A stretch of 64,000 nucleotides of DNA, taken from the NCBI GenBank assembly GCA_001695595.3, contig MBPM02000073.1:248001-312000 (forward strand), written 5' to 3'. The translations under genes were made by a program, and so were the position numbers. Source of the DNA: Plasmopara viticola (lineage: Eukaryota; Oomycota; Peronosporomycetes; Peronosporales; Peronosporaceae). Within the stretch, counting starts at the first letter, position 1. Each line of letters starts with the position of its first letter. The notes below the pieces were generated by a model. That model was not told the DNA's origin, made no database searches, and saw only the letters and a program-made list of their open reading frames with translations. Positions 54,353-64,000 of this stretch are shown piece after piece.

Positions 54353-56220
54353 AAGCTAAATTGCGAATGCTAGCCACAAAGATACTAGTTGCCGTTCTCA
54401 GAAAGCGTCGTCGAAACTGACCACGAAGGAACTGCAGCTCAGAGGTTACACCCGAAACATTAGCAGTGCGTGATTCATGGCTCCGTTCAGCAGCCCCAGA
54501 TTGCGTGACTGAGTCATGAGGACTCGCGCAACCGGAAGGGTAAAAAAAGACGCGCGACAGCATTACATAGTTTTGCAAAAAAGATTGCATTCTTGCTGTA
54601 GGCTTTCCTTAATGCTATCAATAGTATTTTGATGCTGGCCGCCCCAGCATTACTCAATTTGGATTTTGTCAGACCTGCATGGCTTTTGGAGCACGACAGG
54701 CACAAATACGAGTTTGGAACGGATATAAATTTAATGATTGTCGTTCCTGCCCCAATTGCAAAATTAGTAATGCATAACGGAGTTTGTATTTATTTCAAAA
54801 CTAAAAAAAATGTTTGCAAAGAATCGCACTTATCCGTCTATTTGATGCTAAGGATAGCGAACATTCGTTCAGCGGAAGATGGTTGGCTCTACGCTTACGC
54901 GAATAGACTGCTAAATATGAATAATTACGAAGGTGTGTAAGGATGAAATTACCTTTCCAATTCTAATTACGTGCAAATTAGCTTTCCAATTCTATTTACG
55001 TGCAGTTTGAACAGCTCGGAAGACTCGCTGGCTTATATAGAATTAAGGAGGTGGCTGCATTTGCTGCCCTCTCTGATGCCAAACAATTGGAATACGTCAC
55101 AGCGTCTAGCTTCCTAAGAAGTATTTTTTGTCTAGGACTTGGGTAACGCAAGCATTGGTAATTCGGTAGCGTCTACTGTAAGGTCCAAGCCGATGAAGCA
55201 TAAAAAAGTTCTGACTTATTCACAGATAAACTTGGCTGTTTTCTTTATAAATTCTTGTCATAAACAGATCATTCTGCTTGACAGGCCTAAGCTGCACAAA
55301 GCAAGGCGGGATTACTCGCTGTTATCGATATCATCGAGTTGCAGTAGTATGCAGCCAATAAATGGTCGGAAGCATAAAGTTGTAGGGCCCACACAGCCAG
55401 CGATGTACATATGCAAACAATTGGCGGCCGCTTACGAAAGCCCAAAGATTTGAATTATCTCTGCCTAACAGATCCGTTTACCAATTTTAATTTTACAGGT
55501 TTTGGTCATAATGACTTTAAAATTTGCCTCAGGTCGCAAAATTGAATTTGTAGAGCTGACTGTCATGTAGGGAGTGTCTATGGACGTACACGTTGTCAAA
55601 GTATGTCTGATTGAAAAGCCACAATACAAGAGTAAGATATTTAGACGCTCAACGCCCTTGTGGCATTGTTATAGCATACCGTCAGGCGTACTCAATGTCT
55701 TAAGGTCACCATTTTTATATTTCGATATTACGCATAGCAAATACTTAGTGGAGGCTGTGAGCTTTCAAATGTCGATTATGCCTGGAGCCCAAAACGAAAT
55801 AAACAGACTTTTTGACTTTATTTGAAGACACCGCGCGAAAACGCATGGTAATTGATCCGACTGTAGAGGGCATGTATTGGTTGGCCAAAGACCTCTAATT
55901 TCACCCGAAGGGGATCCATGGACCAGTGTCTTCCCGTTGAAGTTGTGAACAGACCTTTATACCGGTTTCGAAAGCACTATTGAGCGTGTACATTCTGTCG
56001 CGCATAATGAGCTACAGCTCAAGAAAGGTATAAAGTTGAGGCGAGATTGGCTTTCACCGGTGCTTCTTGACGGCCAAGGTCAGCAACATTCTCATGCGTA
56101 AACCGCTGTCAAGCAGAACAGATTTAATGCCATGAGCTTCTGGTTGTTATGCCGCTTTACAAAACTTGTAAGGTTCTCTTATCCTACTCCGGAATGACTG
56201 CGCGAAGATCACTGCAATCT
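54353..56220. other. Degraded sequence with short unidentified ORFs
   Basis: Plus-strand frames at 54629-54940 (103 codons), 55139-55453 (104) and 55574-55825 (83, running near RKRMVIDPTVEGMYWLAKDL at about 55830-55890 in another frame) look partly protein-like but match nothing I recognise. A roughly 32-bp tandem duplication (CTTTCCAATTCTA.TTACGTGCA) is at 54948-55008. Confidence 0.3.
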
Positions 56221-56241
56221 GGATGTTTATACGAAAGTCTT

Positions 56242-56325
56242 GGTTGTTCTGCTGCACGTCGGAATAACTCAACTTTTGCGCTCGGACGGTTGTTCTGCTA
56301 CACGTCGGAATAACTCAACTTTTGA
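56242..56325. repeat. 46-bp tandem duplication
   Basis: Two copies of GGTTGTTCTGCTGCACGTCG with the following AATAACTCAACTTTTG, starting at 56242 and 56288. Confidence 0.85.
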
Positions 56326-56375
56326 GTTGGATTTATATCACCAACTTTGACGATTGTACTTAGAGCTTTCAAGTG

Positions 56376-56405
56376 TCTATATATATATATATATATTTTT
56401 TTTTG
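56376..56405. repeat. TA microsatellite and T-run
   Basis: A (TA)n tract of about 10 units followed by a run of T. Confidence 0.9.
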
Positions 56406-58440
56406 GTAAGGTTTTGGCTTATAAAGCTGTTATAGTTTTCCCAATTCCATTATATGCTCTTAATGAGAATAAGAGTTAGGTATAGCCATGCATTTTCCTT
56501 AACAATCGCAAATGACTACCCCAAGTAAGGTACCTATGCAGGATTTGGTGCGGTGATATAACTACGAGCGTAGACATCGCGAGGCTGCGTACAAACAATT
56601 ACTTCTTCTGAGCCACGTATCGTTCGTAAGAAACCCGAAAAGTGTCTTCTAGGAAGCCCTCGATAAACCCGGTCTGTATCGCAAGCTACGTCGGTACTCA
56701 GCGGGGAACAAGACAAAAATCCCTTGCCAACTGCGTTGAAAGCTTTGGACTTCTATAGAGAGCGAAGACATGCTATTTAACGTATGTTTAGCTACTTAAT
56801 TAAGGTAGCACGTCATAACTTTTTCAGATCCTTCTTGACCAACCCAACACTTTTAGTGATTTACCCCAAATTTCGCAGCTTTCGTGCTACGGTACCGTCC
56901 TCAACAAGATACTCGTCTAGAGAATATCGCCTGATAAATGCTTTAAGGGATGGAACAGCGCGACAAGACCTAGCTTCCCGCTTTTGTGTAAAATGACAGG
57001 TACGTGCCATCTGAGAAACTATTTTACCATTCGCAAGACTTAAGATGCCGAATATATTTTGTTGCGTGCCGATGCTCTAAGTATAGGAAGCGCTTTACGA
57101 CTGTTGTTTGCGTGCGCTTGGTGTTGGCGTGCTTCAAGTAGTTCCGAATTTATTGTTATAATACGAGGCAGACTATTGGCGCGGTGTATTCAGCCCCTAA
57201 CCAAATGGTGTCATGTCATAGCCTAGCGCTTACAGCGCAAGCGAGTCATTGGCAAAGCTGAAGACTGTCCAAACTGGTTTTTTTACGGAAACTGTAGCAA
57301 AGCAAATAGAGTTGCACGATGTGATGCAATCATGAACGCTGTGCATATATCGATAGTAATGTTTGTTTGATCAGCGACATTTCAGATTGTGTTTTTTATA
57401 TAATTATTTATTTGACAAGCTAGTTTATATGGTGGCGATCGGTATTTAGTAAAAGCTCAATCACCCGAAAAGCTTGTTGAATGGCAGACCTTTTACTTTC
57501 GTACTCATCAACAAACAACATTTCGCCTGCTGCGTTTGTTAATCTGGTAAATAGAATTATGTACTCGCTTCTGATTCTTGATCAGCGCTTGAGCTAATTC
57601 TCATTTTATATATAAAATTGTATGCATTTTCATATAGTTTCGCTAGGATGCCTGCCGTGCACCATTAGCAAATATTTGAATGCTCATTTGACGAATGCAA
57701 CGGCTTTTAATCATGTACTGTTCCCAGCTGGCATCAAATGAAGTAGTGACAGGTATCACCGGCATGTATCATATTGCTGAGCAAGTAATTTATCTAAGTA
57801 TCACGCTGCCGGGGAAAATTGGTCGACTGATGCTATCTCATCGTCACCGTGTTGTAGAAGCACGCAATCAATCCTCTTCACGGATACCATTGTTAGATCA
57901 ATCAGATGATGCGCTTATACTGGCACTAAAAATTAAATTGAAATAACCATTGACAAAAGTCCGATTTACTCGGTCAACTACCACGTTTGCATGAATGATT
58001 GTATTAATAGAGGACCATGGATTAAAACCCATCACATCGTTCATTCCTGCACCAACCACATCCTTACAAAAGAACTGATATTTAAGTAATCAGATACTAC
58101 GAATACGCTGAGATGACGAAATTGCACGCCATCATCAACATACACAAAGTAAGAGAGTTAAAGCACCGAACCGAAGCTGGTGGAGGGAGGTTTGCAGTAA
58201 GTGCAAAATTTCATAGAGCGTTTGGTTATTGATGGAACCGTTATTGCAAGAGTCGATTTGTTCAAAGAATCTGTCACACACTGCTCCATCTTTCTTAGTC
58301 AGACTTTGATGATGACATGTGCGATGATGATGACGACTAAGAAAAATGCTTGCAAAAAAGATGATTGGCATACCGTCTTTTGTCATGATCTCGATACCGA
58401 AGTTATAAATTTTTAACTTCTGATTTGTGCACATACAAAT
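56406..58440. other. AT-rich sequence without supported genes
   Basis: Short frames only (for example 57695-57946, 83 codons, plus strand). None shows a recognisable domain or a second copy. No array homology. Confidence 0.4.
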
Positions 58441-58495
58441 GTAATCTAATTAATTTTACGTGTACCACATTGCTCTTGCTGACCAACAATTCATC

Positions 58496-59664
58496 ATGTC
58501 AATGCTAGACAAGTCTCTATTTGAGAAAACGCTAAAGGTCGTGGGTGTGCGTGTTGAGGCCAAGAAGATCGACCCAGTGGTTAAACGACTGCATAGTCAT
58601 CTGCTTAATCTTCCAAGACTGCGCAATGCGGTACCGGACCCGACCAACCCAGACCCGTACAAGAACTCGAGCAGCAAGCTCAATGCCAGGGTGAGAGACA
58701 TGGAGACGCTGCAGTCACTTAGCGAGGACCTCGTGAAATACTATAAGACCGAGAGTTTGTCGTTTGTACGCCATGCAATCGAACTGGACTAGAATTACCT
58801 TGCAGTGGATCAAGTATTAAGTGAGTTGCTACCCAAAGGGATCGACATTCCCAGCTCGTTCGAAAGTGTTGGACACATCGCACATCTTTATTTGAGGGAC
58901 TATCAGTCACCGTTAAAAATCCTATTGGCCAAGCCTCAGTTCGAACGGTAGTAGAATAATACCGACAATATTGAGACCAAATTACGCACTTTTCCAAAGG
59001 AAGTGCTGGCAGGTGATGGCAATATGGAGGTCGAAGTGCATGGCAACCTTTTGCTTGAATTATGCACACGTGTATTGAAATCCGCGTTTGCATTACAAAC
59101 ATATGCGACTGATTCGTCAGGTTAAACCACACGATGTCGTGTGTTATATGATGTGTGGCATCGGTCCTATTGCTATAGCTCTAAAGGGTACCAAAGTTTT
59201 GCCAATGACCTCAATCCACGCAGTTATTACCATTTAAAAAATAATAATCAGCCTTAACAAAGTAAAACATCTCGTGACGCCCTACAATCTGAATGGTCGC
59301 GAGTTTGTGGCTTAATTGTTGAGAGAGAAGAAGTAATTTACTCACGTCCTCATAAATTTACCAGCCGGTGCGCTCGAGTTTCTCGACGTATTCCCTGGAC
59401 GATTTGACCACTACGAAAGCGAACTTCCGTGCATTCATTATTATTGTTTTTCTAACGCAGACGATGTGAAAAGATGTTAAGATATCAATTGCATATAATA
59501 TTTATTTGCCGTTTTAGCGTGCAGAGAAGATATTGGGCGGTGCGATAGACCCAGAGCGAACGTCGTGCCTCCTTGTGCGGGATGTTGCTCTTTGAATGGT
59601 CATGGCCTGCACCTCGTTCCAGCTGCCCGAAGCAATTGCGTTTAGTCCGAGCGTCAAGCATTAA
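58496..59664 (+). pseudogene. TRM5: TRM5-like tRNA (guanine37-N1)-methyltransferase pseudogene
   Basis: TRM5 uses AdoMet to methylate G37 next to the anticodon. From ATG 58496 the sequence follows the family in order: MSMLDKSLFEKTLKVVGVRV; LVKYYKTESLSF then a TAG at about 58790; LSELLPKGIDIP and GHIAHLYLRDYQ (about 58870); KEVLAGDGNMEVEVHGN; LIRQVKPHDVVC and MMCGIGP (AdoMet-binding loop, normally D..(A/C)G(V/I)GPF); FANDLNPRSYYHLK; the catalytic-region motif NLPAGALEFLDVFPG (about 59350-59400); HYYCFSNADDV; and the C-terminus AEKILGGAIDPERTS and SFQLPEAIAF with a stop at 59662. At least four stops and several frameshifts make it dead. A GT...TTTTAG interval of 42 bp (59476-59517) looks like a retained intron, so it is not a processed retrocopy. 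Family assignment rests on motif order, not on a search. Confidence 0.85.
59476..59517 (+). other. Probable intron in the TRM5 pseudogene
   Basis: GTTAAGATATC...GCCGTTTTAG separates NADDV and AEKILGG coding parts. Acceptor-like pyrimidine tract TTTTAG. At 42 bp it is short and may have lost bases. Confidence 0.5.
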
Positions 59665-60024
59665 AGCTGAGTGACTATAAGCGACGAAAGGTTGAGTCGA
59701 CAGCTTCATTATGCGTGAAAAAAAATGTTAAAATTAAGTGTTGTCCGGTCAGCAATATGACAGATATTGTAACAAATTGTGTAATTCTTAAATGTTGCTC
59801 GAAGGCACTCCCGTACGACGCCTGATCCATTCATGAAGCTCACTGGCTGCACAATTGATAGAGCGTAGATTATCAAAAATGAGTCTAGTGGACACTATGA
59901 CGCGTTAATGACAGCTTGACAATAGCGTCGTAGAATTCTACCGTCTGAATGCACGTGTGGTAGAATTTAGTGAATTACTTAGGCTGAAACTACTGAATCA
60001 CACCGTGTTAAGGTCGATGTGCAT
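59665..60024. other. No feature seen
   Basis: AT-rich sequence between the TRM5 relic and the diverged array unit. Confidence 0.5.
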
Positions 60025-60151
60025 GAAGGAGACAATTATCTTAACTCAATGTATTCTACAGATTCACGTTGATAAAAGAAGCGAATGTAAGGATAGCCTA
60101 CCAGAAAGTTAAGTCTTAAAATTCGGGAGCCGCTAATCCCCCCTTCGTCAA

Positions 60152-61100
60152 TTGCCCAGCACCCCACTTTTTATAGCACCCCTACACGGTATTCGATTGA
60201 CTGTTGATACACACAAAAAGTCGAAATGTAATAAAGCAGCGCGGACCGGAAGAAAAAATCAAGACGAAAGAGGAGCTACAGCCAAGTTTGTGGGCGGCAA
60301 GTACGACGCAGAGGAGGACGAATATGTGGTGGTGCTGCAGATCGCAGAGGACGTACAACGAACCCACTGCCAGTTGGGCAGTAAGAAGTTTTCATGGAGA
60401 GCTATGGCTAGGCGAGAAATTCCTATCAACAAGTCAGATTGCGTACCAGATCAAGAGACTTTATGAAGTATGTTTACACGAGATACCGAGTAAATCTCGG
60501 AAATTCGAAGAACCACTCGCAAAGATCAACGGAAAGCTCGTCGTCGATACGTATTGACCGGGAGTTGATACGCAGTGGCTGGCTTTACAAGCAGGCGAAT
60601 GTCATGTACGTACATGAAGAAAAGTCTTAATTGCGCAAATGTGAATCAACTTGAGAGTTCTAGGAAAAGGTTGAATCGACGATAATTTGTGCTGGTTAAG
60701 AGAACGAGCGTAGCAACAGAAGAGTAGTTGGCATCGCTGCAGTAGCAATTTTGACAAGCCACGTGGAGATGTGCAGTTGCAGGATGGCATGCTGTCTGTA
60801 CGCTTCTAGAGGTGAAACCCAGCGAGCGCCCTGTATTAAGGCCGCTGGTGAAGTATTTTTGTTTGTCTGCTCTTGATCGAGCGACGACGGTGCGAGCACC
60901 TGGGTTCATTTACTGCAAAGTTTGTCAGGCGGTTGGAAACAGGTCTACCTTCTTCTGCCCTATTCAGCTCGCTATCCAATGCCAAGCAATTACGATCGGT
61001 GGATAAGTCAAATGGTGCTCGTATTCGCACTAGCACGATCGATGCACGGAGCATTCGCATCGTCGCAGAGCTGCGTCGAGTGCTGCCCACAAACAAGTCA
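60152..61100 (+). pseudogene. Gamma-B4, diverged
   Basis: Keeps FVGGKYDAEEDEYVVVLQIA (60152-60466) and the second frame with LGEKFLSTSQIAYQIKRLYE to NGKLVVDTY (60204-60557), showing that both overlapping frames were long-lived. LHEIPSKSRKFEEPLAKING differs from the array consensus. The terminal HTNK stop is lost (AAGTCA for AAGTAA). Confidence 0.5.
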
Positions 61101-61524
61101 CCGGAGGCAATGATATTTCAAAAGCTTTATTGGCTCTTTCCATCTTCGAAACGCATGTGCGAATTTCACGCAACAGTGAATATTGAAAGTTTTAGTGTTA
61201 TAATTTTACAAAGGTCCTTGATTGTTGCAGCCAACCAACATTCAAAACTTAAGGAAAAGGCGGTCTTAGCCCTGTATATTGAGGGGTGCTATAAGAGGTA
61301 AAATTGTAGCGACTCTTAAGGAGAAGGGTATATTAATATTGTGCGGTGTGCGCTTGTCTTACCTGAACCGCTAAAGCGATATAAGCAATTCTTATAATTG
61401 ATTATTATGTAATGGCTCGAGTAAGAGGAACGCAAAGTACTGTGTCAAGCTGCGACGAGCAACATACTAGCTCAATCGCACATTAATCATGAGTCATAAT
61501 GGATTAAACGTTGAAGGTACTGCA

Positions 61525-61790
61525 AAACAAAACATTATTCAATTGGCTTAAAGCAGCCGTCTAGTGAGCTGTGCGTCCGATATGAGTCACAAGGGTGATC
61601 AATGCGACCGGGAGAGCCTTTAAATTATTATCGATCGGTGGAAGCGACATTAGATGAGTACAACACATATTGCGCCAATGCACAATGCTGTAATTCTACA
61701 ACATATTACTATCAGAATTTTCACTCCCGGTTCAGCTTTAGAAATGGTCAACAAATCTTAAAGGTGGTACAGCTGCTAAGCTGATTCAAT
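61525..61790 (+). pseudogene. Delta copy 9, diverged
   Basis: Blocks YRSVEATLDEYNTYCANAQC and FHSRFSFRNGQQILKVVQLL remain in frame (61602-61784). The N-terminal part has deletions (GCAGCCGTCTAGTGAGC) and is out of frame. Standard orientation for a B unit. Confidence 0.38.
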
Positions 61791-62289
61791 GATTAAGATG
61801 AATGTCGGTTTACATAGGACGCTATTCATTTCCGATCGTAACTTAAAGGAATGATGCAATTGCATCGCATAACAACGAATTACTATTTGCTATTACTTTA
61901 GATGTAAGACACATTGCTAGATATTTTAAGACGGCATTGGATTCCTTAAATTGCCGTTTGGTGGATAGAATCGAGATGATATGTTTCCTATCAGGTAGTA
62001 AAGACAACGGAAACTCCCCCTTATCAGAGCGGCTGCTCACATTTGTCGCATGGACCTCTTGTCGTGTGGACCATATGTAGGTGGTTTATGCGACGAATGG
62101 TGATGTGAAGATATATGTAAGGGCGTACTTTGTAGGACAATGAAGTGCAAAAGGCGCAGTAGTATAATGTCGCAATAAATAGCATTGCTAGATATTTTGA
62201 AACGTCATTGGACCTCTTGGATTGTCATTTAGTGAGATGATGTGTTTGCTATCAGGTAGTAAAGACAACGAATACTCCCTCAGTTAAAT

Positions 62290-63090
62290 GAAATGCTGTA
62301 GTAAAAAGTCAGTTATATGTATTGCATTTCAATACCGAAAAAAATACAATTCACATTTTGTCTACTAGACTTCACAAACGATTTGTACATAAGCTTATGA
62401 CGGTATGTTTAAGCTTCAAATTCACGGCGCCGTCGCATATGATTCTAAAGTCTTTGTCGGTAGCAGCAAAGTCGTCATCAACGCGAAGCAGGTATCCTGC
62501 CGCGGTTTTCTATTTGCTCCTTTTTCGCCATACCACCTCTTAGAGGAAAATATTGTGATTACCAATTTAGATTTCAAATGACATTAGACCGTGCGTGCGT
62601 CGGTCAATCGAAAATAATCACGTTGGCTCTACTTCTCTAGGTCTCAACAATTAAGCACACGTACAGTAACCACTAGCTTTCATTAACAAAAGAGTATATT
62701 TTAACACTTTATCACGTTGACGTTCATTGGCAAAAAGCTCATGTTCAGTCGAAATTTGAGATTACAATCTGAGTATCAGTCAATTTTTTCGCGTCGGCAC
62801 ATAAAAAAATGATTAAAATTAGCGTGTGTGCTTAAATACCGAACGAGAGCATTCACTCAATGCGTTGCACCACTAGTCAAGTCGAGAGAGTGACAAAGCA
62901 ACGCAATGTACAAGCGCGTAGCCCTCAAAAAGATTAAAGTGGATATATTTCTGAAAAAGGCTAATAATCGTAGTACGTGGAGCACTTATTGCGATAGTAA
63001 AATGTACCTCTTTTTAAACTCAAGCGTCAAGGACCACACTCCTTCGTTAAAATGAATGCCTTAAAGTTTGTTATTTATCAGACCAGCTGC
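62290..63090. repeat. Insert in diverged flank, partly matching the palindrome spacer
   Basis: 62290-62865 shows no array homology and no supported gene. 62870-63090 is the inverted counterpart of about 36055-36275 (GAGAGAGTGACAAAGCAACG, CCTCAAAAAGATT, GGACCACACTCCTTCG, AAAGTTTGTTATTTATCAGA). Confidence 0.65.
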
Positions 63091-63782
63091 TCATGAATGT
63101 CTTGTCGTGTGGACCATACGTAGATGGTTTATGCGACCAATGGTGATGTGAAGATTAATGTGAGGGCGTACTCTGTAGGACAATGAAGTGCAAAAGGCGC
63201 ACTAATATAATGTCGCAATAAATAGCATTGCTAGATATTTTGAGACGGCATTGGACCTGTCGTTTAGTGAGATGATGTGTTTGCTATCAGGTAGTAAAGA
63301 CAACGATTACACCCCCGTATCAGAGCGGCTGCTCACATTTGTCGCATGAACGTCTTGTCGTGCGGACCATATGATGATGGGTGAAGCAACCAATGGTGAT
63401 GTGAAGATAAAAATGTGAGGGCGTACTTTGTAGGACAATGAAGTGCAAAAGGCGCAGTAGTATAACGTCGCAATAAATACCATTGCTAGATATTTTGAGA
63501 CGGCATTGGACCTCTTGACAAATACCTTTGCGCGCATGGAATCTAAAGACCGTGCGAAAGTTCGCGTAATCAGGAGTATTCTACCGGCATTCCATACGAG
63601 CGAAAGATTTGCAAACATGGATAGCCTACCAAAATTTTGATTTGCCTCTTTTCTTTCGCATCTTGTCGCTCTCATGTGCTCGTTACCCATCCTAGTTGGC
63701 AAATTATCGAAGTAAATGACGTTTCTGCAGCTTGAGCACGACCAGGAGCCCACTATTCTTTTTGCGCTGCAAGTTGTGAAGC

Positions 63783-64000
63783 ATGCGTCGATCGTGCGCT
63801 TTCGTGCTCATTCTAGCTACAATTATGGCCACTGGTCATGGACACTCCGCCGTACCGCCGGGTAGATCATACCATCCCCGTCCTGGTTTGGACTCTACCG
63901 GTCGGAACCGAGAAGATGCACGACCTCACTGACAAGTCGGGGATCGAGCGTAGTGGAATCTACTGTCAAGTTGACTCGTTAAAAGCCAAAGCTAAAGAGA
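63783..64000 (+). pseudogene. Beta-end: diverged beta, cut by window end
   Basis: ATG at 63783; signal peptide MRRSCAFVLILATIMATGHG, then HSAVPPGRSYHPRPGLDSTG and RNREDARPH with TGA. The conserved tail start (SLTSRGSSVVESTVK) is in another frame, and a deletion removes the TMQARQ part. It belongs to the older subfamily with beta-prime. Confidence 0.55.

Larger units (their letters stand above)
60025..64000 (-). repeat. Diverged B-oriented array unit, cut by window end
   Basis: Homology to the array starts near GTGCATGAAGGAGACAATT (60025; compare GTGCATGAGGGGTACAATT at 45708). Order: gamma-B4, delta copy 9, duplicated flank, beta-end. It is clearly less similar than the 20-47 kb units, and its flank is expanded: the GGTTTATGCGACGAATGGTG type block occurs near 62085, 63127 and 63375. 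Confidence 0.85.

Noticed and set aside
59485..59709. Minus-strand 74-codon ORF
   Set aside because: Antisense to the C-terminal part of the TRM5 relic, whose conserved motifs lie on the plus strand.

Overview
This window looks like repeat-rich, gene-poor nuclear DNA of a peronosporalean oomycete (Phytophthora or downy-mildew type). The species cannot be fixed from sequence alone. The grounds are short secreted-protein relics with a signal peptide, a QRLR motif and an EER motif (the RXLR-EER effector layout), Ty1/copia and LINE elements, a tRNA-headed SINE candidate and a decayed eukaryotic TRM5 gene. I see no intact host gene, no rRNA or tRNA gene and no CRISPR array.

The dominant structure is a tandem repeat of about 4.15-4.18 kb. 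Its units run in one orientation ('A') from about 5.7 to 34.5 kb and in the opposite orientation ('B') from 36.3 to 47.7 kb, making a very large palindrome around a 1.8-kb spacer (34.47-36.28 kb). More B-oriented sequence lies at 1-5.7 kb and, more diverged, at 60.0-64.0 kb. Reading an A unit left to right, it holds: alpha (+), an effector-like secreted-protein gene; beta (-), its convergent paralogue; about 0.9 kb of internally duplicated beta 5' flank; delta (-), a roughly 90-codon conserved ORF; and gamma (-), a decayed unidentified gene of about 0.94 kb. Alpha and beta match through promoter, signal peptide, tail and 3' flank, so each unit is itself an imperfect palindrome. All eight alpha copies carry an in-frame TAG between QRLR and EER. 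No beta copy has an open frame joining signal peptide to tail.

Mobile elements interrupt the array. Copia-1 (507-5275, minus) has a GGGAC target duplication. Copia-2 (7063-11675, plus) and Copia-3 (12493-17098, minus, duplication GCAAA) are close relatives sharing many defects. A solo LTR (35517-35746) sits in the palindrome spacer. Two copies of an internally deleted LINE (17610-18768 and 52478-53633) carry the same deletion and each has its own 12-bp target duplication; the second sits inside a palindromic foldback.

The non-array block 47.7-60.0 kb holds degraded material: unidentified coding traces, a Ty3/gypsy RNase H fragment, a tRNA-derived SINE candidate, short tandem repeats and a TRM5 pseudogene (58.5-59.7 kb). 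The locus reads as a young, repeatedly rearranged amplification of already broken effector-like genes, with transposons at or near several breakpoints.
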